Part shown: positions 9,401 to 17,732 of the stretch, one piece after another | Position numbering within the stretch: position 1 is the first letter of the stretch | Layout: each line of letters starts with the position of its first letter | From: Paenibacillaceae bacterium | Lineage (GTDB): Bacteria; Bacillota; Bacilli; Paenibacillales; Paenibacillaceae | Length of the DNA: 64,000 nucleotides | Assembly (NCBI GenBank): GCA_004134985.1 | Contig: REGQ01000012.1 | Location: forward strand, 1 to 64,000 | Direction of reading: 5' to 3' | The notes under the pieces: model-generated | The model's database searches: none | The model's input: the letters and a program-made list of their open reading frames with translations, nothing else | What the model was told of the DNA's origin: nothing | Program-made: the position numbers and the translations under genes

Positions 9401-10249
9401 ACAAATTTGGGCGACCGTCCGCTAACAATTACGCTCCCGCTAAAAGATGTTCAGCTGCCAGCGGGCGAAGATAAGCGCAATGCATATTTGAAACGGCTTG
9501 CCGTATTCGTTGAACTTCCTGATGGCAAAAAAGAAGTTGTCTTTGGTGAAGTCGTCACCTTGGCGAATGGGGAACAGGGTATTCGTTTCAATACAGACAA
9601 GTTCGGCACCTTTACAATTGTTCACCTTGGAACGACTGGCCAACATCAGGCTTATATTAAGGGATTCCCTGACGGAGAGTTTAAACCTGACAGCACAGTG
9701 ACTCGTGCACAAGTAGCGACCATGTTCGCCCGCAACCTTGGCTATGTAGAAGATGGTCAGACAGTGAATTCCGGTTATCAAGATGTGTCTTCATCACATT
9801 ATGCCGCTGGGGCCATTGCATTCGTGAAAGAAGCGGGTATTATGCAAGGCAATGAAAAAGGACTGTTCCGTGCTAATGATCCAATTACCCGGGCTGAAAT
9901 GTCCGTTGTCATCGCTAACTACAAGAAGCTGGCAATCGATGAATCCGTTGAGTTGACATTCAATGATACAAGCGGCCACTGGGCCCAATGGATCATCGAG
10001 GCAGCCCGCCAAGCTGGTTTTGTTACTGGTCACCAAAATGGAAGTTTTGCTCCGAACTTATTCCTGACACGAGCAGAAGCGGTCAAGATGATTAACCGTA
10101 CTTTCGACCGTGGACCATTGCTTGGTGTAACGAAATCAAGCTTCAGCGATGTGGGAGCTGGGCACTGGGCACTGCAGGACATTGAAGAAGCAACAATCGA
10201 TCATCATTATAACGTAGACGAAAATCACAAAGAATGGTTGGCTGAATAA
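6425..10249 (+). CDS. S-layer-homology-anchored multidomain surface protein
   Basis: A 1274-residue exported wall protein. Order: signal peptide (basic start, hydrophobic MMSLSLLAGSFAA, about residues 1-40); a jelly-roll-like region opening NLTVWLKAEDA and continuing to about 465 (resembles the DUF8202-type region of bacterial surface proteins); a Ca-binding-like beta domain (about 465-560); two Ig-like repeats starting GTAEPGS and GNAEPGA; a FIVAR-like helical segment (TWTNFKNALDHAK); a Gly/Asn linker; a beta domain; and three SLH domains near the C-terminus (for example GFPDGEFKPDSTVTRAQ) that should bind pyruvylated wall polysaccharide. No catalytic motif is recognised, so adhesion or carbohydrate contact is only inferred. 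The ribosome site spacing (14 nt) is unusually long. Monocistronic. Confidence 0.9.
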   Translation: MHIDKRIGKKWIKKPFAVMMSLSLLAGSFAATASPSTVSADPSNPVVGPGGVSDNLTVWLKAEDAILEQDSKFTGWANKVDGGLAFDLEMPTNNDEAKRPVYTETGSNFNPTIKFNNPTASNHYAASAKLVGNTKIKVQSGYAVYKWPQSGNAGALVGSTETINYGAQFLGGESGAFSAGTGANSAWGTFGPPVRTKFQLPAYDIIAINDHVAQVDGKAAAIGRSKAYAPLNITPVIGATRGSTSNWIGLNAEVAEIILFDASTRDEAQRIESYLALKYGITLNEGKTDYLASDKSEFWTALANTGYGYRITGIGRDDASGLHQKQSKSQDADALVTIALGNTVQNSSNASNQEHITSDLSFLLFSDDNGANEYSNSSLKEPVTDYALAQLGRKFRVEKTNWTDQDITLKLNQSTPLTGKHYLLSSNDGTNFSVVRPLDANGEATVNSTLFNTASYFTFAKVVAPPKLVDSKLEGNQLTLTFDQELSTENPFTGFTFDGGNITPDSILVDPTNPKKIIIMLPEEQLADKNGVLISYDKSSGNLKGINDSAVDDFSEQTTDLFKEQLTITAPGAGAVVPSVTSITGTAEPGSAIVIKDAAGNPIAGEIKWDNYGNWTFSPATPFDSGTYTVEATKDNNKASKKRAFTIDASKPVLTIDHPISNTLDKDLISAQPPVLLSGNAEPGATVVVTIDNNNVTVTADGDGKWEYPLPSDFLGGIITISTTKENAETTTLEKTISLVDKDLLKTEIATSNGKQQSKYTADTWTNFKNALDHAKLVLQNPYASQTQIDNAKKALEEAREALVEDTSNGGGNGGGNNGGNGGYVHYPTTPAESKEKLTAEVVIGDNADSSKVEIERTKHADGRLTDEVILTREKADEIAKKAASKGENTARIVIPDAKDEVSELNVRVPRQAWQALKDSGVDLEIATANGLVQVPGSSLEGFNSDFYLRLVPVKDANERQAIETRAKNEQAVKNAAGNGKIQVVGRPMTIETNLGDRPLTITLPLKDVQLPAGEDKRNAYLKRLAVFVELPDGKKEVVFGEVVTLANGEQGIRFNTDKFGTFTIVHLGTTGQHQAYIKGFPDGEFKPDSTVTRAQVATMFARNLGYVEDGQTVNSGYQDVSSSHYAAGAIAFVKEAGIMQGNEKGLFRANDPITRAEMSVVIANYKKLAIDESVELTFNDTSGHWAQWIIEAARQAGFVTGHQNGSFAPNLFLTRAEAVKMINRTFDRGPLLGVTKSSFSDVGAGHWALQDIEEATIDHHYNVDENHKEWLAE

Positions 10250-10256
10250 AACGAGA

Positions 10257-10303
10257 GCAATCCTGCAGGATTCCACGCGAGTCCTGCAGGATTGCTTTTT
10301 TTT
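10257..10303 (+). terminator. Terminator of the SLH protein gene
   Basis: Perfect 14-bp arms GCAATCCTGCAGGA (10257-10270) and TCCTGCAGGATTGC (10282-10295) are followed by eight Ts. Confidence 0.93.
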
Positions 10304-10440
10304 GGCGGCGACAAGTATTGCTAAGTTTTGTGAACTAACGGGGGATATTCGCTTTATTAAGAGGGGCAACTTAATTGTAGATTGATGCGTAGCGGAGAAA
10401 AGCGACAGAGATAAATCAATACAAGGTAATCTAAGAATTC

Positions 10441-10493
10441 ATATCAAATGACAAAAAATAATATTTGTCATTTGATATATGGTATGTTATCCT
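10441..10493 (+). promoter_or_regulatory. tetR promoter with long palindromic operator
   Basis: A perfect 15-bp inverted repeat, ATATCAAATGACAAA (10441-10455) and its inverse (10464-10478) around eight bases, overlaps a TTGTCA -35 (10465-10470) that is 17 bp from TATCCT (10488-10493). The position fits autorepression by the downstream TetR protein; that link is inference. Confidence 0.7.
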
Positions 10494-10518
10494 GATTTCA
10501 GGAGGTGAGTTAACGCGA

Positions 10519-11121
10519 ATGACGGATAAACCAACAGCAGCTTTGACGAAAGAACAGATTTTGACTGCTACTGAAGAGGCACTGCGCCGCTACGGACCGG
10601 AGAAAACATCCGTTACGGATGTGGCAAAAGCGCTGCAGGTCAGCCATGGAACATTATATCGCCACTATAAGAGCAAAGGGGATCTTATGGAAGGCGTTAC
10701 AGCCAAATGGCTGGACGAGAAGATCATTGAGCCGTTAACCGCCATTGTTACCGAACCGAAATCGGATTCGAACAGAACGGAACGGATCAAGCGCTACTTA
10801 ACTACATTAGTTGAATTAAAAAGGCAATATGCGCGCGAGGATGAAGAAATGTTTGCTATGTATGCCAAAGTAACGGAAGAAGCGACTGCACTGCTGGAGT
10901 ATCATATCAAGCAAATGATCAATCAGCTTCAACATATTATTACGGAAGACGGGATCCAAACGGCAGATTCCAAAAGATTAGCCACCAGCTTGTTTGATGC
11001 CACAGCTCGCTTTCATCATCCGGCGCATGCGAAGGAATGGAGAAGCGAGCGGATTCACAATGATTTTATAGCTGTGCTGCAGTTGCTCGAAGCGGGAATT
11101 CATCAGACAAACAACCATTGA
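10519..11121 (+). CDS. TetR/AcrR family transcriptional regulator
   Basis: A 200-residue repressor. The N-terminal helix-turn-helix covers about residues 10-57, with TEEALRRYGPEKTSVTDVAKAL followed by the recognition helix region VSHGTLYRHYKSKGDLM (read as two segments). The C-terminal ligand and dimer domain resembles the TetR_C group seen beside small oxidoreductases. The ATG at 10519 follows GGAGGTGAG by 13 bases, slightly long; an open TTG frame from 10465 lies inside the operator and is unlikely. The stop is 15 bp before an SDR gene, so both probably form one self-controlled unit. Confidence 0.88.
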   Translation: MTDKPTAALTKEQILTATEEALRRYGPEKTSVTDVAKALQVSHGTLYRHYKSKGDLMEGVTAKWLDEKIIEPLTAIVTEPKSDSNRTERIKRYLTTLVELKRQYAREDEEMFAMYAKVTEEATALLEYHIKQMINQLQHIITEDGIQTADSKRLATSLFDATARFHHPAHAKEWRSERIHNDFIAVLQLLEAGIHQTNNH

Positions 11122-11136
11122 AAGGATTGTTGAGAT

Positions 11137-11877
11137 ATGAAAACATTGACTGGAAAAGTTGCCATTGTTACCGGGTCTTCAAGAGGTATCGGACGTGCGG
11201 TTGCTGAACAGTTGGCAGGTTTGGGTGCTAAAGTGGTCATTAATTATTCCGGCAATCAGGCGAAAGCGTTGGAGTCAGTTGAGGGCATCCGTCAGCATGG
11301 TGGTGAAGCGATAGCGATCAAAGCTGACCTCAGTCAAATAAGGGAAGTAGAAGCGCTGTTTAACGAAACGCTAGCGGCATTCGGCAAGGTAGACATCCTT
11401 ATTAACAATGCCGGACTGATGTTGACCAAGCCCTTGCTCGAAGTGACGGAGGATGATTTTGAAAAACAATTTTCTGTGAATGTGAAGGGTACCTTTTTTG
11501 CTTGTCAGCAGGCGATGAAACACATGGAGAACAGCGGAAGAATTGTGAACTTTTCTACCTCCGTAGTTGGAGCGATGTTCCCCGCGTATAGTGTGTACGC
11601 TGGCACCAAAGGAGCGGTCGAGCAATTTACAAGACATCTTGCCAAGGAGTTTGGTCCCAAACAAATTACCATTAATGCGGTCGCTCCTGGACCCATCAAT
11701 ACCGAGTTGTTTTTAAACGGAAAAAGCGAGGAACAAATTGAAGGGATGAAGCGGCTTAACGCCTTTGGACGTCTTGGAGAAACCGAGGATATTGCTGGTG
11801 TAGTTGCTTTCCTGGTTAGTGACGAAGCGCAATGGGTGACCGGCCAAACGCTGCGTGTTAACGGAGGGTTCGTATAA
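11137..11877 (+). CDS. Short-chain dehydrogenase/reductase, FabG-like
   Basis: A 246-residue classical SDR that uses NAD(P)H to reduce or oxidise a carbonyl/alcohol. The Rossmann signature TGSSRGIGRA is at the N-terminus, NNAG follows at about residue 90, and the catalytic set is Ser (VNFSTSVVG), Tyr and Lys (YAGTK). The C-terminal stretch ends in VTGQTLRVNGGFV, as in 3-oxoacyl-ACP reductase relatives. Because it is co-transcribed with a TetR regulator and not with fatty-acid genes, a detoxifying or secondary-metabolite substrate is more likely than FabG duty; the substrate is unknown. Confidence 0.9.
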   Translation: MKTLTGKVAIVTGSSRGIGRAVAEQLAGLGAKVVINYSGNQAKALESVEGIRQHGGEAIAIKADLSQIREVEALFNETLAAFGKVDILINNAGLMLTKPLLEVTEDDFEKQFSVNVKGTFFACQQAMKHMENSGRIVNFSTSVVGAMFPAYSVYAGTKGAVEQFTRHLAKEFGPKQITINAVAPGPINTELFLNGKSEEQIEGMKRLNAFGRLGETEDIAGVVAFLVSDEAQWVTGQTLRVNGGFV

Positions 11878-11907
11878 TAGCAAGCTGCTAAACCCATTTA
11901 TAATAGG

Positions 11908-11940
11908 GAGGCTGCCCGATTAACACAATCGGGCAGCCTC
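11908..11940. terminator. Shared terminator between SDR and hybrid kinase genes
   Basis: Arms GAGGCTGCCCGATT (11908-11921) and AATCGGGCAGCCTC (11927-11940) are perfect 14-bp inverses around a five-base loop, placed between convergent genes. Confidence 0.85.
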
Positions 11941-11953
11941 CTGTTATTGTTGT

Positions 11954-14900
11954 TCATTTCGGTTGAATTGAAATTTGCTTTGTTTTGCTTCCACTCTGTT
12001 TCGGGATCGTAAAGGAAACGTTCGTCCCGGAACCAAGCTGGCTCACAATATTCAATCCTTGCCCATAAAGCTGGACAAGCCGCCGATTTGTGTTCAGCAA
12101 GCCAATTCCGCCTTTAAACCGATTGGCATTATCGAGCAGTTGGCTTGGCAAGCCTTCTTCCATTCCTTTTCCGTTATCGCTGACCTCGAATATGGTGTAC
12201 GCCGCTTCCTGTGAAATTCGGATCGTCACCGTGCCTCCCCTCGCTAGGCTGAGGACACCGTGCTTCACCGCATTTTCCACAAGCGGCTGCAGCGAGAGCG
12301 GAGGTATTTGCAAATCGATCTGCGGATCAACATCCCAAACGATCTGAAGCCGCTCCTCAAAACGTTCCTTCTCAATATACAAATAAGCTTCCACCAGCTC
12401 CAGTTCATGAGACAGCGGCACCAGTTGTTCCGAATTCAAGAAGTTGAAGCTGATACGCAAGTAGGAGGCAAATGCATCGGCAAGCATACGCATTTTTTCT
12501 GTGTCAATATCACTTAACGCCATAATTGAATTCAGGGTGTTAAATAGAAAATGCGGGTGAATTTGCGCTTGCAAGTAAGCAGCTTCCATACGCAAGCTTT
12601 CATTGACGGTTCGCTTTAATGTTGTCAGCGACCAGACCCGATATTTGAATTCAAGCGCATCGACAGGTTTCGTGACATAATCATTGGCGCCGGACAAAAA
12701 GCCGGTATAGATATCTTCCGGTTGGCTGCGTGCTGTCAACAGCAAAATCGGCAACTCTGATATCGTGTAGCGTTCGCGCACCAGTCGAGTAAGTTCGTAG
12801 CCTGACATATTCGGCATCATCACATCGGTGATTAACAAATCCCACTGTTCTGTACTGAGCAGTTCCAGCGCTTCTTGCGCACTGAGGGCGGTTTGAATAC
12901 GGTAGGGCTCGTCAGCCAATATGCTGGCCAGCACCTTTAAATTGACGGGATCATCATCAACAGCAAGAATGTTCATCGACTTGGCCATGTCAGACAAATG
13001 ACTGGTTTGAATGGAATTCTGAATCCCGGCTGCCGCTTCCTGCATCAGCAATGGTTCTGCTTCGGTCGTATGAACGGACTTTTCTTGCTCCGAAGACGCT
13101 GCTTGATCTGTTGAAGCAGCCAGTGGGAGCGAGAAGCTGAATACCGAACCTTTGCCTTTCTCCGACTGCACTTGCAAATCTCCGCCGTGCAGTGCCACCA
13201 GCTGTTTGCAGATGCTCAGACCCAGCCCGATTCCGCCGCCGTCGCGCACGCCTTGTTCCCCTTGCTCATAGGGCATGAAGAGACGGGCTTGTGTATCCAG
13301 ATCGATTCCGATCCCTGGGTCGGACACCTGGATAAAAGCTTTGCTGTCCATGACCTTGGCTGAAATGATAATGTCGCCTTCAGCAGTATACTTAATCGCA
13401 TTGTGCAGCAGGTTAAAGATAATTTGGACCAGCCGTTTTTCATCGGCCAGAACACGAGGCATCGTTGCCGGAATTTCCGTCCTCAGTCGAACCGGTTTGC
13501 CTTCAATCATATAGTTAAGCATGCTGATTACTCCAGCGGCAATGGACTGCACCAGCAGCGGCTCTTTATTCAGAGTGATGCGCTTTTCCTGAAGCCGTGC
13601 AACATCAAGCAAATCATTCAGCAAATAGGACATGCGGCGGCTGACTGTAATAAGCAGCTCCAACTCCTTATAACTTTTCTCTCCCATTGTATTTCGTTCA
13701 TTGGCAGCAATCGTCTGAGCAATATTAATAATGCCGTGCAGCGGTGTACGCAGTTCATGGGATGTATTGGCCAGAAACTGATCCTTTATCTTGTCTGCGG
13801 CCCGCAGTTGTTCATTGAGCTTGATGTTTTCCTCCGCATTGCGGAAATAGCGCTTAAACCAATATGCGGAGAACCCGATAATAGCCGCAATCATATCGGT
13901 CGGATAAAAAATATTGCCGTTGCTCAGTTGGCCGCGGTAATTAAATAATCCCCAGATAACACTGGAAAGAATGCTTGTAGAGGCAAGCAGTAAAAACAAG
14001 GCGCCTTTGTGGTCTGCAAGCACCATTCTTGCAATCAGACCAACACACCAAACGATCGGGATAACATACAGCAACATAAAAATTTTAAACGAGGAATAAT
14101 AAATTACGGTAGCCGGAGCTGCAAGCAGGAATGCGATATATAACCCGGTCGCAGTCACATACCCGTAAAACAGCTTGCCGCGCGCTGTACTGCCTGAAAA
14201 GCTGCGTGTCAATATAAGCATGAAAAAGGTTAGCGTCACATAGGATAACAGCTTGAGTTTCAAGTGCCAGGTATAATTGATTGGCAGCCAGATCAGCAGC
14301 AGGCTGTCATGATCCGTCACGATCGACAGGGCAGCAGAAACCAGGAGCAGGAAGAATACAAGAAATTCTTTCTGCCGAGGGTTGAACAAAAATAAAATGC
14401 AAGCATACATGGCATGCAGCAGCAGGATGAGAAAGGTTGCGAGTTGAAAACCGATCGAATACATTCGTTCGGTATCAACGGCAGCCTGTGATCCGAAACG
14501 AATGGAACGGCCGATGCCGCCGCCTAACGGTCGATCAAAGTTGGCAGCTCGAATCAGGAGCACAATTTCTTGTTCCCCTGCTGCTGCGCGATATTCCGCA
14601 AGATAGGAAATCGACTTCGGAACATAATCTTGCGATTGTTCAGCAGGGTGGCCGAATTCATTCTGCTTCTGTCCATTTATTTCTAGTTGGGATGATGAAT
14701 TAATTCTTGTAATCCAGAAACTGTAATCTTGCTCGTGATTCGGGTCAATCAGAATGCGCAGCTGGTAAGTTCCGTAACCGAAGGAGGGATGTTCACCGCC
14801 GGACATTGCGCTTCTCCAGTCCCCGGGCACCTGAAGGAGAGTCGATTTGCCGTCTTCCATATTTTTTATATTGTCGTGGGTCACGAACTGTCCGGGGTAA

Positions 14901-15121
14901 AATGACCACTCGCCGTCCAGGGGAATGGAGTTGGCGTTGTCAACGTCCCAATCCCGCAAATCGATGACACCTTGTATGGCTGTCGGATGCTGACCGGCAT
15001 CATTGCCGGTCAGCCAAAACCACCGCAAGCCCAGCAGAATAACCAGATATAATAAAACGATAACAATATGTTTAATCAGTCGTTTATTCCTTGTCCATAT
15101 CATATGCATTAGATTCGACAC
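11954..15121 (-). CDS. Hybrid sensor kinase with two kinase modules (7TMR-HisKA-REC-LytS type)
   Basis: A 1055-residue membrane signalling protein. Order: one N-terminal membrane segment (about 16-37); an extracytoplasmic beta domain of 7TMR-DISM type (about 45-215); seven membrane segments (about 220-420); HisKA with SHELRTP near residue 452; HATPase (GIGLGLSICKQL, ending about 665); a receiver domain (VDDDP, phospho-acceptor Asp near 764 in LLITDVMMPN, Lys in YVTKPV); then a second kinase core of the LytS/YesM type with PHFLFNTLNSI near 854 and a final HATPase (VENAVKHG, GIGLLNTNRR). Two autokinases of different families flank one receiver. The start is a GTG with AGGAAAA upstream; an ATG four codons in is possible. 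No partner regulator is adjacent. Confidence 0.9.
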   Translation of the reverse strand: MSNLMHMIWTRNKRLIKHIVIVLLYLVILLGLRWFWLTGNDAGQHPTAIQGVIDLRDWDVDNANSIPLDGEWSFYPGQFVTHDNIKNMEDGKSTLLQVPGDWRSAMSGGEHPSFGYGTYQLRILIDPNHEQDYSFWITRINSSSQLEINGQKQNEFGHPAEQSQDYVPKSISYLAEYRAAAGEQEIVLLIRAANFDRPLGGGIGRSIRFGSQAAVDTERMYSIGFQLATFLILLLHAMYACILFLFNPRQKEFLVFFLLLVSAALSIVTDHDSLLLIWLPINYTWHLKLKLLSYVTLTFFMLILTRSFSGSTARGKLFYGYVTATGLYIAFLLAAPATVIYYSSFKIFMLLYVIPIVWCVGLIARMVLADHKGALFLLLASTSILSSVIWGLFNYRGQLSNGNIFYPTDMIAAIIGFSAYWFKRYFRNAEENIKLNEQLRAADKIKDQFLANTSHELRTPLHGIINIAQTIAANERNTMGEKSYKELELLITVSRRMSYLLNDLLDVARLQEKRITLNKEPLLVQSIAAGVISMLNYMIEGKPVRLRTEIPATMPRVLADEKRLVQIIFNLLHNAIKYTAEGDIIISAKVMDSKAFIQVSDPGIGIDLDTQARLFMPYEQGEQGVRDGGGIGLGLSICKQLVALHGGDLQVQSEKGKGSVFSFSLPLAASTDQAASSEQEKSVHTTEAEPLLMQEAAAGIQNSIQTSHLSDMAKSMNILAVDDDPVNLKVLASILADEPYRIQTALSAQEALELLSTEQWDLLITDVMMPNMSGYELTRLVRERYTISELPILLLTARSQPEDIYTGFLSGANDYVTKPVDALEFKYRVWSLTTLKRTVNESLRMEAAYLQAQIHPHFLFNTLNSIMALSDIDTEKMRMLADAFASYLRISFNFLNSEQLVPLSHELELVEAYLYIEKERFEERLQIVWDVDPQIDLQIPPLSLQPLVENAVKHGVLSLARGGTVTIRISQEAAYTIFEVSDNGKGMEEGLPSQLLDNANRFKGGIGLLNTNRRLVQLYGQGLNIVSQLGSGTNVSFTIPKQSGSKTKQISIQPK

Positions 15122-15275
15122 TTTTCCTGTTTTTCCTTTTTATTCGACAAAGGGTTCACTCCAAAGGTATCGTTCAATTGTTTTTGTGCAAACATAAGTA
15201 CGGAAAAGATGGTATAATAAAAACGCATGTCGATAGGACAAGTTATAAAAAAACCAAAAAAGAGGAGCTGTGCGC

Positions 15276-15698
15276 ATGTCAGTTGACGTTTATTTTAATT
15301 TTAACGGAAATTGCCGCGAAGCCGTCGAGTTTTATGCACAGGTATTTGAAACAGAAGTTAGGCAAATGATGACCTTTGGAGAAAGCCCGCCTAATCCTGA
15401 GTATCAGCTTCCCGAGGAAGCCAAAAACCTGGTTATGCATGCGCGGCTTTCAATTCATGGCAGCAATGTGATGTTTTCAGACGTGTTTCCTGGCATGCCT
15501 TTTATTTTGGGCAATAATATTACGCTTGCGCTTGTCATTGAAGATGAGGAGCAGTTGAGAGCCGCTTTTGCTAAATTGCAAGAAGGCGGTAAAGTCGAGA
15601 TGGAGCTTCAGGAAACATTCTGGAGCAAATGTTACGGCAGCTTAGTGGACAAGTTTGGTATTCACTGGCAGTTTAATTTGGGAACCGGAGAACAATAA
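15276..15698 (+). CDS. VOC superfamily protein, PhnB/glyoxalase-like
   Basis: A 140-residue protein with the paired beta-alpha-beta-beta-beta folds of the vicinal oxygen chelate superfamily. The opening VYFNFNGNCREAVEFY and the ending SLVDKFGIHWQFNL are typical of the PhnB / 3-demethylubiquinone-methyltransferase-like subgroup, for which no reaction is generally established. The ATG at 15276 is chosen because GAGGAG lies eight bases upstream; the GTG six bases earlier is too close. A TATAAT sits at 15213-15218 without a clear -35. Single gene, divergent from the hybrid kinase. Confidence 0.85.
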   Translation: MSVDVYFNFNGNCREAVEFYAQVFETEVRQMMTFGESPPNPEYQLPEEAKNLVMHARLSIHGSNVMFSDVFPGMPFILGNNITLALVIEDEEQLRAAFAKLQEGGKVEMELQETFWSKCYGSLVDKFGIHWQFNLGTGEQ

Positions 15699-15705
15699 CC
15701 ATAAA

Positions 15706-15744
15706 AAAGCCTTCAGCACACGTTATATCGGTGCTGAAGGCTTT
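15706..15744. terminator. Bidirectional terminator between VOC and aldo/keto reductase genes
   Basis: Arms AAAGCCTTCAGCAC (15706-15719) and GTGCTGAAGGCTTT (15731-15744) form a 14-bp stem flanked by A and T runs between convergent genes. Confidence 0.88.
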
Positions 15745-15768
15745 ATTTTATTACATGCGTTGAATGGT

Positions 15769-16635
15769 TTAAACCGCATTAGAAAGTGCATCAAAGTCTT
15801 GATCGCTAAGTTCAATCCCCGCAGCGGCGATATTTTCTTCCAGGTGTGCAACAGAAGCTGTGCCCGGAATCGGAAGAATGACGGGGGAGCGTTTCAACAG
15901 CCAGGCAAGGGCAAGCTGGGATGGCTGGGCATTATGCTGTTTCGCCAACTCATCCAGCGGTCCGCCTGCTCTGGCCAACTTGCCTGTCGCAAGCGGAAAC
16001 CATGGAATAAAAGCAATGTCATTCGCTTCAGCATATTCAAGAACCGCTTCTGACTTGCGGTCCGCCAAATTATAAAGATTTTGTACGGAAGCAATTTTAG
16101 CAATTTTCTCGGCTTCCTGCAGTTCTTCTACCGATACTTCACTCAGTCCAATATGGCGAATTTTTCCTTCTTGCTGCAGCAAGGAAAGCTCGCCAATCTG
16201 TTCCTCCAGCGGAACTTTGGCATCGATCCGGTGAAGCTGAAACAGATCGATACGCTCTAACCCGAAGTGCCGCAGGCTAAGCTCAAGCTGCTGGCGCAAG
16301 TACTCCGGACGGCCAACAGGGCGCCAATCGTTCGGTCCGGAGCGGGTTAGCCCCGCTTTTGTCGCAATTACCAGGTCGTTCGGATAAGGATGCAAAGCTT
16401 TGCGAATAAGAAAATCTGCTACGAATGGACCGTAAGAGTCGGCGGTATCAATGAAATTGACCCCTAATTCGATGGCTCTGCGCAATACGCGCACAGCTTC
16501 TTCCGGATCCTCCGGGTCTCCCCAAACACCGGGGCCTGTCAAGCGCATCGCGCCATACCCAAGTCTGTTAACTGTCAGATCACCGCCGATGGCGAATGAA
16601 CCGGATGATGAAGCAGTTGCATGGTTTGTTGACAT
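15769..16635 (-). CDS. Aldo/keto reductase
   Basis: A 288-residue NADPH-dependent carbonyl reductase of the (alpha/beta)8 barrel fold. The catalytic tetrad is visible: Asp in [10 protein letters not shown], Tyr in the same motif, Lys in VIATKAG and His in FQLHRID. The end region [15 protein letters not shown] matches the cofactor-binding part. It resembles the YdbC/Tas-like subgroup rather than the AKR5 enzyme at 30531-31376. A GAGGAG site precedes the ATG. The substrate is unknown. Confidence 0.9.
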   Translation of the reverse strand: MSTNHATASSSGSFAIGGDLTVNRLGYGAMRLTGPGVWGDPEDPEEAVRVLRRAIELGVNFIDTADSYGPFVADFLIRKALHPYPNDLVIATKAGLTRSGPNDWRPVGRPEYLRQQLELSLRHFGLERIDLFQLHRIDAKVPLEEQIGELSLLQQEGKIRHIGLSEVSVEELQEAEKIAKIASVQNLYNLADRKSEAVLEYAEANDIAFIPWFPLATGKLARAGGPLDELAKQHNAQPSQLALAWLLKRSPVILPIPGTASVAHLEENIAAAGIELSDQDFDALSNAV

Positions 16636-16822
16636 TTCTATTCAACTCCTCTTCCAAATTGGACCTGCTTCTTCATTGTATTTTTTTGAGCGTCATTTGG
16701 CAAGTTTTAAATATACTAAGCATAGCGGATTAATGAGATATATAAAGGCTCCATATTACAAATTAGTGGTTGCCATGATCTGCGATCAAAGCAAAGGGAG
16801 CCGTGTGGAATGCTAACGGAAG

Positions 16823-16980
16823 TCTAACGCTGATGAGCGACGCTATTTAGGGAAATCAAGCCCCATAAATAATGTGAGGAAACTGAGCCACCTTATTTAT
16901 AGAAAATTCCACGATTTTAGCCTTCCATGAGGGGAATAAGCGCTGTGGCGAGCGTTAGAGTTGGAAAAGGGGCATTTGAG
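16823..16980 (-). repeat. Dispersed 158-bp repeat, copy 2 (inverted)
   Basis: On the minus strand this segment runs parallel to 78-235 with only scattered substitutions and equal length. It lies in the 634-bp gene-free stretch 16636-17269. Beyond it (16981-17190) I see a second AGCGTTAG block and GC-rich sequence, but no gene. Confidence 0.85.
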
Positions 16981-17194
16981 GCCATTTAGGAGCTGTGACA
17001 AGCGTTAGCGCGAAATACTCGTTCTACGCACTCGCACGCGTTCGTCAACCGCTGCTACCTTGAAAATAAAGCAGCGTTTAGTCCATTTTCACCCCTCTGA
17101 TGGCGCCTGAAGTGCGGCATGTTGGGCTATTTTGGTTTTGAGTCTATGTACGCTGTATTTTTATTTTAAATCATGCTGCATTTCATCATTATAT

Positions 17195-17237
17195 TGTGAA
17201 ATAAATCACGTACTTTTTCCGAAGTGTATGCTATGAT
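17195..17237 (+). promoter_or_regulatory. Class II Fnr-type promoter of the small Cys-rich protein
   Basis: TGTGA-AATAAA-TCACG (17195-17210) matches the Bacillus Fnr consensus TGTGA-N6-TCACA at nine of ten fixed positions. A TATGAT -10 lies at 17232-17237. The expected start near 17244 puts the dyad centre at -41.5, the class II activation position, and no usable -35 is present. Confidence 0.72.
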
Positions 17238-17269
17238 TAAACCATCAAATCGAACAGGAAGTGATTCAC

Positions 17270-17452
17270 ATGACAGCCAAACAAATTCCGGTTACCGAAA
17301 ACCTGCTCAGGTTTTGCTATCATTGCGAAGCCGCTCACGAATGCACGACCGAAGAACAGTGCCGCGCTTGCTGGGAGGCAGCGGGGATTGGGAAACCTCT
17401 GGAGGAAGGTGCGGAAGAGATGCAGCAGCTTCTGCAGGCTTACTATGCATAA
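17270..17452 (+). CDS. Small Cys-rich protein of unknown function
   Basis: A 60-residue soluble acidic protein that I do not recognise. It has five cysteines in the first half: a C-x2-C pair in FCYHCEAAHEC, then C-TTEEQ-C-RA-C before the tryptophan. This spacing could hold a zinc or an iron-sulfur cluster. The C-terminal third is a helical acidic tail (EEGAEEMQQLLQAYYA). The ATG at 17270 follows AGGAAGTGA at a good distance; a GTG three codons earlier overlaps that site. It sits alone between an Fnr-type promoter and a cruciform terminator, so a role under low oxygen is inferred. Confidence 0.8.
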   Translation: MTAKQIPVTENLLRFCYHCEAAHECTTEEQCRACWEAAGIGKPLEEGAEEMQQLLQAYYA

Positions 17453-17491
17453 CTATAACGCGCACACAGAACAGCGCATATCTGTTAACCG

Positions 17492-17548
17492 AATCGGGCA
17501 ATAGCGAAGCCAGCCGTTCCATGAACGGAGAGCCGCTATTGCCCGATT
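17492..17548 (+). terminator. Large cruciform after the Cys-rich protein gene
   Basis: Fifteen-base perfect arms AATCGGGCAATAGCG (17492-17506) and the inverse (17534-17548) enclose a nested CCGTTC/GAACGG stem. A related TTGCCCGATT / GGGCAATTTT pair recurs between 17609 and 17657. There is no T-run, so termination strength is uncertain. Confidence 0.6.
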
Positions 17549-17732
17549 GCCTATTGTTGCTATATTTCCGGTAAATCGTTACAGTAGTAATAGCGACCAT
17601 GGAGGGCAGAAAATTGCCCGATTGTCGCGTTATTGCAGCCGTTAGGGCAATTTTGCGCTGCGCTAAGGTTTCTCTTTTGAAGGATGATGAAGCCGATTAC
17701 GCATGTTACGATGAAGGGATGGTAGCCGCTGG

